Shown: positions 1 to 7,700 of the stretch, in pieces
How the letters are laid out: every line of letters starts with the position of its first letter
Position numbering within the stretch: position 1 is the stretch's first letter
Assembly (NCBI GenBank): GCA_937897365.1
Contig: CALCOP010000214.1
Span: 1-11,455, forward strand
DNA from: an uncultured euryarchaeote
GTDB taxonomy: Archaea; Thermoplasmatota; Poseidoniia; Poseidoniales; Poseidoniaceae
Length of the DNA: 11,455 nucleotides
Reading direction: 5' to 3'
Made by a program: the position numbers and the translations under genes
The notes under the pieces: model-generated
The model's database searches: none
What the model saw: only the letters and a program-made list of their open reading frames with translations
What the model was told of the DNA's origin: nothing

Positions 1-2
1 GA

Positions 3-272
3 ATCATGCTCATCATTCCCGTCTACATGCTCTACGCCGCCTTCATGAACGAAGGACGAGCACAGGCACGTTTGGCGGCCGTGATCGCTGGACCTATCTT
101 CGTGTGGTTCGTATTGTGTGCGATTCTCGGTCTCGAAATTACCTACGCAACAACGGATTACACGTTTGAGTTGTCCGGCGAAATCATTCCACCGCTTGTG
201 TTCTGGGGAATGACCGCTTTGACGGGCGTACTCGGATGGAACATGGACGAAGCCACCCCTGCTGAGGCTTGA
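3..272 (+). CDS. Small multi-helix membrane protein, 5'-truncated by the window edge
   Basis: This is the C-terminal part of a small integral membrane protein. The frame is open to the left edge. The first in-frame ATG is at 6, but alignment with the neighbouring paralogue (275-652) shows that about 45-50 residues, including the first helix, lie outside the window, so that ATG is probably internal. Three hydrophobic stretches are visible: about residues 1-14, 24-43 and 60-78 counted from the ATG. Shared blocks with the paralogue are IIP, LA-VIAGP and IPPLV-WG--AL-GVL. The stop at 270-272 lies two bases before the ATG of the next gene, so the two are almost certainly co-transcribed. No family or function is recognised. 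A loop of about 15 residues between the last two helices (ITYATTDYTFELSGE) is longer than in the paralogue. Confidence 0.75.
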   Translation: MMLIIPVYMLYAAFMNEGRAQARLAAVIAGPIFVWFVLCAILGLEITYATTDYTFELSGEIIPPLVFWGMTALTGVLGWNMDEATPAEA

Positions 273-274
273 AC

Positions 275-652
275 ATGGACCAACTCAAGAAAATCCTTAA
301 CCCGAAAATTTGGCTTCTTGTCGTCGCCATCGGACATACTCTGGCAACCATTCTACCTGTGTTGAGTGAGAATGGTCTCGACATGGGTGAAACAGAAGTT
401 GAATACGCTGTTTGGCGAATCGTGTCGATGATTATTCCGATGGTATTTATCGCACTTACTTTCACGAAGGAGATTCAGGCAAAACTGGCAACTGTCATTG
501 CTGGACCAGTCTGGGTTCTGTTTGCAGTATGGATTGTAATGGACGGATTTGAAACAATGTTCATTCCACCACTGGTTCTGTGGGGTCTTCTCGCATTAAG
601 TGGCGTGTTGCATGGTAATTGGCAGACGGGTGAAATCGCACCTGCTGAGTGA
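275..652 (+). CDS. Small four-helix membrane protein, tandem paralogue of the upstream gene
   Basis: This encodes a complete 125-residue membrane protein with four predicted helices at about residues 12-30, 45-63, 71-90 and 96-113, and short loops. The conserved core matches the gene just upstream (IIP, LATVIAGP, IPPLVLWGLLALSGVL), so the pair arose by tandem duplication and has diverged widely. I chose ATG 275. A TTG at 269 is also in frame and would overlap the upstream stop, but it adds only two residues. The end overlaps a possible GTG start (649) of the aldo/keto reductase, which points to one transcription unit. No catalytic motif is visible and I do not recognise the family. A role as a small membrane or stress protein would be a guess. 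Confidence 0.8.
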   Translation: MDQLKKILNPKIWLLVVAIGHTLATILPVLSENGLDMGETEVEYAVWRIVSMIIPMVFIALTFTKEIQAKLATVIAGPVWVLFAVWIVMDGFETMFIPPLVLWGLLALSGVLHGNWQTGEIAPAE

Positions 653-690
653 GCGACGGATTCATCAATCCCCGGCCTTTGGTCGGAGTT

Positions 691-1527
691 ATGCACATCA
701 GTCACCAAACACCTGAAGGCAAGGAAGCCTACCCTACAGAAATCCCACAATTTGGCCTTGGCGTCTTTTTGATGTCGGATGATGGAGAATGCAAATCATC
801 AGTTGTAGCTGCGCTCAAAGCAGGCTATACACACATCGATACGGCAAGTATGTATCAGAATGAACGCGATGTAGGTCGTGCTCTCAAAGAAGTGGGTGTC
901 GAACGTTCTTCCGTCTTCATCACGACAAAACTACGACGTGGTGACGCTGTCGGGTATGAAGAAACCATTGAGCAATGTAAGAAATCACTTGAACTCCTTG
1001 ATACTGAATATATTGACCTCTATTTGGTCCATGCTCCGCCTCTTGATCCTGCACATCGTGCGCCGGTCTGGAGGGCAATGGAGCACTGCCTTGAGCAAGG
1101 GTGGGTCAAATCAATCGGAGTTTCCAACTATGGAGTGGCACATTTGGATGCGATGAAGAAGTATGCAAACTACATGCCAAGTGTCAATCAAGTCGAATAC
1201 AACCCTTGGCTCCAACGACCTCATCTCAAGAAAGCAATAGAAGATTCAGGTGCAAAATTAATGGCGTATTCTCCACTTGCACGTGGACACAGAGTTGACG
1301 ACCCCGAACTTGCTGCAATCGCTGAACGATTGGGTTGTACTCCTGCTCAAGTAGCAATCAAATTCTGTTATGACCAAGGCTGTATTACAATTCCAAAGTC
1401 AAGCAATCCCTCGCGTATCATTGAGAATATAGGCTCACTGGACATTGATATCTCAAGTGAAATGGACACGATACTTGCCCTTGAAGAAAACTATGTTTCA
1501 GGCTGGGACCCGACCACTGAGCCCTGA
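691..1527 (+). CDS. Aldo/keto reductase (AKR superfamily, DkgA-like)
   Basis: This is a soluble NAD(P)H-dependent oxidoreductase that should reduce aldehydes or ketones to alcohols; the substrate is unknown. It shows the complete (beta/alpha)8 AKR signature. Counting from a GTG at 649, the catalytic tetrad is D64 (HIDTA), Y69 (MYQNE), K94 (ITTKL) and H128 (LYLVHAP). Other conserved blocks are SIGVSNYG (155-162), NQVEYNPWLQR (180-190), AYSPLARG (206-213) and the cofactor-phosphate loop IPKSSNPSRIIEN (248-260). I prefer ATG 691 (278 residues) because it puts IPQFGLGVF at residues 18-26, close to its place in DkgA-like enzymes. GTG 649 (292 residues) overlaps the upstream stop by four bases and is the alternative. 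No frameshift or missing catalytic residue is seen. The gene appears co-transcribed with the two small membrane proteins, but the functional link is unclear. Confidence 0.93.
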   Translation: MHISHQTPEGKEAYPTEIPQFGLGVFLMSDDGECKSSVVAALKAGYTHIDTASMYQNERDVGRALKEVGVERSSVFITTKLRRGDAVGYEETIEQCKKSLELLDTEYIDLYLVHAPPLDPAHRAPVWRAMEHCLEQGWVKSIGVSNYGVAHLDAMKKYANYMPSVNQVEYNPWLQRPHLKKAIEDSGAKLMAYSPLARGHRVDDPELAAIAERLGCTPAQVAIKFCYDQGCITIPKSSNPSRIIENIGSLDIDISSEMDTILALEENYVSGWDPTTEP

Positions 1528-1579
1528 AGAGTTGAATGTAATCAGTTTTAACGGGCAAAATAACAAAAAATAAGACCAA

Positions 1580-1584
1580 GAGGG
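1580..1584 (+). promoter_or_regulatory. Shine-Dalgarno site for the DUF3592 gene
   Basis: GAGGG lies seven bases before ATG 1592 in the 64-base gap after the aldo/keto reductase. The rest of the gap is A/T-rich (about 1535-1575, including an A6 run). It could hold a TATA-like promoter element, but no clear consensus box can be fixed by eye. Confidence 0.5.
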
Positions 1585-1591
1585 CGTCTCG

Positions 1592-2458
1592 ATGTCAGAC
1601 AATTTTTGGGACCAACTCCCCGAAAATGACTCAAAAGAAAAAGGAGACGATTCCTCTTTCAAGAATATCGATTCACAAAGAAGTGAGACAAAAATTCATG
1701 TCACGCTTGATGAATTTCCAGTGGGCACTTGGAACAGCGATAATGATGCTCGTTTCATTGTCGATTGGTACAATGCGAATCGAGTGTCTGAGAATAAAAA
1801 AACACTTGAATTCTTCAAAGCGGGAAGCGGTGTGGAATCGATTTATTCTCGTTCACAAGCACAAAAATTACTCGACTTTACAATTCATACTCTTGAGCAA
1901 GAAGGATGTACTGTATGGGAGAGTCCACAGAGTTCAATAGAAATTTCTGCAGGTGCAAAAATTGGTAGCCTGTTTTTTGGATGGGGTTTTGCCGGGATCT
2001 GGTGCACAGTCTCCTTCGTTGCCGTCTTCTTTGTAGGCGGACCAGTCCTTGCTGATTTAGGAACATCGGATTGGAATGCTACGAATGGGGTTATCATTGA
2101 CAGTGGAGTTGATACTTCCTCCGGTAGTGAGGGTGGAACAACCTACTGCTTGTGGGTTGATTATCAGTATACGTATGATAATGAGACCTTTGATGGAGAT
2201 GTCGTCAGTTACAGCAAGCAAAATTCGTGTTCATCCTGGTCGGAAGAGGCCGATGACGACTACCCATCTGGCAAAGAGATTACAGTTTACGTGAACCCTG
2301 ATAATCCATATGACGCTGTACTTGAAACCGGAGTATCAGGAGTCGATTTTGCAGCATGCTGCATTTTACCGTTCCCACTGATTGGAATTGTACTGTTTAT
2401 CGGTATGCTTCGAGCAACATTTGGGACTGTTTCTTCATTCTTCAACAAACAGGAATGA
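1592..2458 (+). CDS. DUF3592-type two-helix membrane protein
   Basis: This encodes a 288-residue membrane protein. Residues 1-120 are soluble, hydrophilic and probably cytoplasmic. Helix 1 spans about 124-152 and helix 2 about 252-274, enclosing an exposed domain of about 100 residues. That domain carries the pattern of DUF3592: an initial G-VIDSG strand (166-172), YCLWVDYQYTYDNETFDGD (185-203), then YPSGKEITVYVNPDNPYDAV (224-243). The function of DUF3592 proteins is not established. Two cysteines in the exposed domain (C186, C213) could pair. The start is fixed by ATG 1592 with a Shine-Dalgarno site seven bases upstream. The gene has its own 64-base leader region after the aldo/keto reductase and ends 12 bases from the stop of the convergent exporter gene, so the two transcripts probably overlap at their 3' ends. 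The long N-terminal region before the first helix is not part of the core DUF3592 pattern. Confidence 0.78.
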   Translation: MSDNFWDQLPENDSKEKGDDSSFKNIDSQRSETKIHVTLDEFPVGTWNSDNDARFIVDWYNANRVSENKKTLEFFKAGSGVESIYSRSQAQKLLDFTIHTLEQEGCTVWESPQSSIEISAGAKIGSLFFGWGFAGIWCTVSFVAVFFVGGPVLADLGTSDWNATNGVIIDSGVDTSSGSEGGTTYCLWVDYQYTYDNETFDGDVVSYSKQNSCSSWSEEADDDYPSGKEITVYVNPDNPYDAVLETGVSGVDFAACCILPFPLIGIVLFIGMLRATFGTVSSFFNKQE

Positions 2459-2470
2459 AGTGACGCAGAA

Positions 2471-4663
2471 TCATTCCTCTTCTTCACTGTGAATTTGATA
2501 CATTGAAAGAGAGGTTGCTAACAAGACCGAAAAGAAAATGCTCAGAGTGAGTAGACGTCCCGTTTCACTGGATGGAGGAAACTTCGTGAAAGCGATGAGA
2601 ATAAAAACACACATCGAAGTGAAGGCTGCCCACCATCGTGCTGCATGGTCATTTGAAGTTGGAGCATGATCAGAACTACTGGAATGAGAAAGGTAGTCAG
2701 CAGCAAAGCCCATACCGAGTAAAACCGCCGGTGCTGAACCTACACCTCTACCACCGAACATACTCGCCATTCCATCGACAGCGGCGCCAACAACGACGGT
2801 TCCAACCGCGATTCGAAGAGCTTTTTCGGGAGAACGCAGAACGTAAAAAGCAACGAAAAATACCGCTAAACCTGCGCCAAAGATTTGAGTCATTCGAGAC
2901 TTTTCAAAAGAATGTGCTGATTCTGCTCCAACGACGAGGTTACCCCCAATATCTCCAGACACGTTCATGTCGGAAAGCAATGTTTGAACGTCGTCATTGA
3001 AAGCAAGTGCAGCATCGGTATTTTGCCCGTCAAGATAGACAACAAGAACGACGGCATAGGTCTCTCCATCTGCTTGTAACCTCGGGTCTTTGACCATCAG
3101 TGAATCAAGAGAAGAGGCAGTAAGGACTTGATCCAGTGTAGCATTGGAATCGCGAGAATCGGGTATGCCAATCATCAGTTTCGTTTGTGAAACTCCAGTA
3201 TCAAGTGAAATGATGCTGGGGTGATGCCTTAATCGTTCTTGGAATGACAACAAATTACGATATTCCTCACTTGAATCTCCTTTTGCATCAACTAAAATCC
3301 ATACATCGGTACTCGATGCAAGAATGTATTCATCCTGCAGTTGACGTAACTCTGCTAATTCTTGGTCGTCCTCTGGCAGGAACTGATGGATATCCAAGAC
3401 GTCAACACCGCTCGGTGCAATGAACGCAATACCTGCGAGAAGCAGGAGTAAGGCCGGCCATAACGCGGTAAAAACGGGTTTTGAAAGGACATCGCCTGTG
3501 ATGGGAAGAGAAGTTTCAACCTTCTTACGAGACATGTAGAAATCTTCAAGCACATATCGGGTAATCAGCCAATCAAGGAAAATGCCAATCACCATAACCA
3601 GCGCTAAAGAACGCTGTGCGCGCAGTGGAGAGAACAAGGCGAGAGAGACGGCTGCAATGGTTGTCAACATTGCGACAAACAACATCTTGCGGACTTTTTC
3701 GACATCATGTGAAGAACGACAGTACCAAAATGCTCCATCTACTGCAACCCCCATAATTATCGGAACAGCAATTCCATCGATGACAGAAAAGGTGTAACCA
3801 AACATCGACATAATGCCCATTTCTGCTCCAACAACCAGCGTCGCACTTCCGAGAGTTACAACGGCAACAAGTGGGTCACGTAAGCCAATGCACAGCGCTG
3901 AAACCAACAAGATTGCAAGCGGTAACATCACGCCTTTCAGTTCACTCTCAGCCAACGTTTTGGATTTAGCGAACAACATGTTAACGCCAACTCCCTCAAA
4001 AGTGAAATTCGTTGACTCAGATAACTGATTCGCCCATACTTCAAGTTCAGACCAATTGGTATTGGATTGATTATTGCCAATCCAAACCATCCAGAGTAAT
4101 TCATTCGAAATTGGAGGTTGATGCGGATACTGCCCTGGCATTGAAGGGCATGCAACGCCGAGGTCAGCCTCATTTGGTAACAGGAGAAGAGTGGCTTCAA
4201 AGGCAAAGGATTCCTCATCCGTAGCATTCATTCCACACCATCCTTCTTCAAGCTCGGGCTGGAGCACATCATTCCAACCTCCCGCTTCAGCAAGAGAACG
4301 GTTTCGAGAAGCAAAAGCCTCTTCCCACAAAGTGAATGGCGACTGTATTCGATCTAATGTCGTGACATCAGTATGCCACGCAGTATCAGGATTATCACCA
4401 TTCAATGCCTCTTTTTCAATACTCAAGAGTTCCTGTACTCGAGAAATGGGGTGCATCAAACCACCACCGTCATCATGCGTGATTCTCAAAACAAGTGATT
4501 CACTGGATTCGGTTCCAATGCCGTCTGATTTACGCAACTGAGAAACTTCATCATCGAAAATTACCTCAGTTGACATTTGAGGATCAACAGGAAAAAAGGC
4601 GAGTAATAAGGTTCCAAGGAGAAGCCCGGCAATCAGAATCTGTCGGACTCTGTTTGCCTCCAT
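2471..4663 (-). CDS. RND/MMPL-superfamily exporter, 12 membrane helices
   Basis: This is an inner-membrane transporter of the RND superfamily (MMPL/COG1033-like), expected to export a lipid or other amphiphilic substrate using an ion gradient. Counting from a GTG at 4672 (733 residues), the layout is two RND halves. Helix 1 is at about 8-27, with exoloop 28-246, then helices 2-6 at 247-264, 267-287, 295-318, 328-348 and 355-374. Helix 7 is at 400-420, with exoloop 421-596, then helices 8-12 at 597-612, 618-638, 646-662, 680-697 and 706-725. Helix 4 has MGVAVDGAFWY (D312) and helix 10 has LGMGFAADYLSH (D659), the positions where RND proteins keep proton-relay acids. I chose ATG 4663 because AGGTGA lies nine bases upstream; ATG 4669 and GTG 4672 are alternatives adding two or three residues. 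It is the last gene of the three-gene minus-strand block. The C-terminus is an acidic EEEE tail. Confidence 0.88.
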   Translation of the reverse strand: MEANRVRQILIAGLLLGTLLLAFFPVDPQMSTEVIFDDEVSQLRKSDGIGTESSESLVLRITHDDGGGLMHPISRVQELLSIEKEALNGDNPDTAWHTDVTTLDRIQSPFTLWEEAFASRNRSLAEAGGWNDVLQPELEEGWCGMNATDEESFAFEATLLLLPNEADLGVACPSMPGQYPHQPPISNELLWMVWIGNNQSNTNWSELEVWANQLSESTNFTFEGVGVNMLFAKSKTLAESELKGVMLPLAILLVSALCIGLRDPLVAVVTLGSATLVVGAEMGIMSMFGYTFSVIDGIAVPIIMGVAVDGAFWYCRSSHDVEKVRKMLFVAMLTTIAAVSLALFSPLRAQRSLALVMVIGIFLDWLITRYVLEDFYMSRKKVETSLPITGDVLSKPVFTALWPALLLLLAGIAFIAPSGVDVLDIHQFLPEDDQELAELRQLQDEYILASSTDVWILVDAKGDSSEEYRNLLSFQERLRHHPSIISLDTGVSQTKLMIGIPDSRDSNATLDQVLTASSLDSLMVKDPRLQADGETYAVVLVVYLDGQNTDAALAFNDDVQTLLSDMNVSGDIGGNLVVGAESAHSFEKSRMTQIFGAGLAVFFVAFYVLRSPEKALRIAVGTVVVGAAVDGMASMFGGRGVGSAPAVLLGMGFAADYLSHSSSSDHAPTSNDHAARWWAAFTSMCVFILIAFTKFPPSSETGRLLTLSIFFSVLLATSLSMYQIHSEEEE

Positions 4664-4672
4664 GAGCATCAC

Positions 4673-4678
4673 TCACCT
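4673..4678 (-). promoter_or_regulatory. Shine-Dalgarno site of the RND exporter
   Basis: AGGTGA on the minus strand matches the archaeal anti-Shine-Dalgarno. It lies nine bases before ATG 4663 but only three before ATG 4669 and directly against GTG 4672. The spacing therefore favours ATG 4663 as the true start. Confidence 0.5.
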
Positions 4679-4689
4679 GCCCTTAGTCA

Positions 4690-4719
4690 TGAAGTTGCTT
4701 CACAACATTGGTACAATGT
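4690..4719. repeat. Two small inverted repeats between the giant surface gene and the exporter
   Basis: The 59-base gap holds two perfect short palindromes. TGAAG-TTG-CTTCA is at 4690-4702 and ACATTG-GTA-CAATGT is at 4705-4719, with two bases between them. Each has a three-base loop or spacer. They could be RNA hairpins at the 3' end of the surface-gene transcript, processing sites, or an operator for the exporter. The stems are only five and six base pairs, and no T-run follows in the minus direction, so a terminator is not the best reading. Confidence 0.45.
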
Positions 4720-4731
4720 ATGGATATCTAC

Positions 4732-7700
4732 TCATTCCCATTTTGTCCATTGGCCTGTAGCTTGGTCTCTGTACCACCACTTTCCAGAGGAAGGCGGGAA
4801 TTCACAAATCTCGTATCCGTCTTGCATCTGTCCCGTATGGTTTTGAGGGGGGCGTGATGGACCTGAAGAAGGCGCAGCTGAAATCGGTGCGGTAGAAACG
4901 GCGGCAGCGGCTGTAGTTTGTGAACCGAATTGGTCTTCGAAAGCATCCCATTTGTTGTCGACGTAGTCATCATCAGACCAATCCTCATTGCCTTTGCCTC
5001 TTCGCAGAACGAAAACAGTAGCGACAAGTCCAACAACTGCCAATGCTGCTACACCCATCAAGATGTTCATAGTTGATGATGCCGAGGAGGAAGAGGCTGA
5101 ATCGGTATCTGCATTGTCACCAATTCCATCGCCATCAGTATCGAGTGTTTCATTAGCATCGAATGGGAATGCGTCGCTGTTATCACCAACACCGTCACCA
5201 TCTGAATCCATGGATTCATCGCCGTCATTAGGGAATTGGTCAATTTCATCACCAATACCGTCGCCATCAGCGTCTCCAGGCAAGGTTTCGCCATCATCGG
5301 TTACTGTGCCATCGGGCCCAACTGTAATTGTAAATTCAATCGGATTGTACAATCCTCCTGAAATTTGAACGAGTAAATCTCCCTCGATAAGTAAGAACGA
5401 GGTTTGGCCGTTTTCGTTAAGAACAATACTAAACAACGTTGAATTTTCATGGCTTACAAGGACCGATAAGCCACCAACTGGTTGGCCTGCTGGGTCGGTA
5501 ATAGTGATCAGTACAGTATCACCAACGACTGGATTTGGTGGGTTGAATATCATGGTCAGATTCTCCATTTGTGGAGGCTCAGGATTAACTTCAGCAACCT
5601 TGTTCCCAATTCCAGCAGTGAGCACTGCATTGTCCCCTTCTCCGACTTGGGCAATAGCCAAAACGGTGTAGTTATCTACAGGTGAAGACAACAATGGGAG
5701 GGTAAGGTCGGCGCTTGAACCAAGTCCCCAAGAAATCGAGTTTAGGCTTCCGAAGAAATCTTCAAACTCGTCATAGATTTCTTCCTCGGTTTGTTGGCTT
5801 TCTCCAGTACATAGAATCGTATCGTCAATCTCCATCGATGAGTATGTATAGCCATCATCATCCGTCTCTTCTACGAACAAAATATCTGCGGTAGAATTGA
5901 GACTTGAACGTGTTTCAAATGTATACTGAGTTGATTCATCGTATGGGAAGTAAGCCGTCATTCCTGCACCACCATCTTCAGACCAATCACTTGATGGTTC
6001 GACAATGTCTCCTGTTTCAGAATTGTAGAGAACAGCATCCGTCACCACTGGTTCGGGTATGGACATGTATTCATTATTACGTGAGTTATAGACACTTATC
6101 GAAAGTACTTCGTTATCCTCCCCGGTTGAATCATCCCATTGCCAATCGGTCCAAATGTCAAGTTCCTCGCAGACCTGTCCATTTCTGTTGTCGACTGCAA
6201 CCCAGCCTATTTCGTTACGAACGCCTTCAGCATAAATGAAGTCGGTGAAGGATGAGAAATCAATCGATGCGGGGTCAAATCCGTCTGTCGGTGCAGCCAC
6301 TGCGAGTATGCGTGAAGCATCCTGGCCCTCGAGCGCAATGTTTGTCGTCTGACCGGGTCCGAGAGTGCCGGTCATGTCAAGATCGGTTGGGTTCGAGAGA
6401 ATCAAACCGGTGTGCATTGCTTCGGGGAACAATTCACCCTCATGAACGACCGCCATACCAATTCCAGTCAACGGTGCTTTCAGTCGAATCTCATGGGTTC
6501 GTGAAGAATCGCCCGCTTCAAAATCAAGCGTAAATGTTTCAGGTACACCCCATGCTTCTTCATCGATATCTGGGAACGGAACTTCACCGAGTGCAATCGG
6601 TGAAAGACCGACGATGACGGAATACTCTGAATGAGAAATCCCTGATGGAGAAACGGTAATCGTAGTGAGGCCGCTTTCGCTGGTTGATGCGCTGTAGACG
6701 GGCAGACCGGCAAAGGAGGTGACTTGTTCAAGACCACTAAGAGCGAGGTTACCAGCAGTAGCAGCTCCGAAATTAAGGCCGAGACCGGTCATCTCAATTC
6801 CGTCAGCGGTAGTATACGTTGATTGAGCAAGCGTCACATAGGCGCCAGCAAAGTTTGGGGTCACCGAAGTGCTTGCCTCTCCATTTGCGTTGCTTATGTA
6901 TATATCCTCAGAATAAACTTCAAACGGTCCTTCAGAAATGAAGGTGTTAACGATGTCTGGCGAAGGAGTCGATGATACTTGAGGTTCTTCCAATTCACAG
7001 TAATATTCACCTTGTTCCGGGATCATTACGTAATCGTCATGATACGTATTACCATCTTCGTCTGAGCGTTCTAAGCCGTGGTATTCCTGGTAGGTGAAGT
7101 AGTGTTCGTAGGTGAATACATCTTCTGAACTGGTTCCATCATCACTTCCGAAATGGAATGTTACGGTTATGGAATACGTGTCTTGTCCATCCATTGAATC
7201 GTATTGATGGGTTCTGCTGTCCCATTCTTCGACGTCTGAATCAATGTTCCCGTCACCCCAGTCAATGTCCACTTGGTTAAGGTCTGCGTGATCGTATTGC
7301 CATTCGCCGTCTTCACCATAATACGACCAAGCGTTCTCGGCCCAATACTCAAAATTAACTTCAGTGTTCGAGTTATCCCAGGAAGAAAAACTGCTTTGGA
7401 CACAAGAAGGTGAACCCGGGAGTGGCATCTCTTGGACATGTTCAAATTCTATACCAGAAGTTGTTGTTCCAGTTGTTTTGACTTCGACAAGACCGCGTTC
7501 GTCCAATGGAAGATTTCCAAGATAAGAAGTCAAATCCCATCCGGTAGCGTCTCCGCTTGTCGAGTACGAACCAGAAAAGACATCTCGGTCATCTAATTCA
7601 CCATCACGGCCGTTTGCTGGATTGATTTCTACTTCCAATACTCCATCGACATCTTCACCATCATACATGCCCATCAATTCACCGTTCGAGGACTCAGTTG

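Noticed and set aside
649..690. GTG 649 as the start of the aldo/keto reductase
   Set aside because: The four-base overlap with the upstream stop is attractive, but the added 14 residues do not fit the usual AKR N-terminus. It is kept only as an alternative.
2638..3000. 120-codon + strand frame opposite the RND exporter
   Set aside because: It is rich in Arg, Gln and His, typical of reading across the antisense of membrane-helix codons. The exporter frame on the other strand explains this region.
5101..5274. 66-base direct repeats considered as a CRISPR-like array
   Set aside because: The units are adjacent and imperfect, and they encode thrombospondin-type-3 calcium loops in frame. There is no spacer structure.
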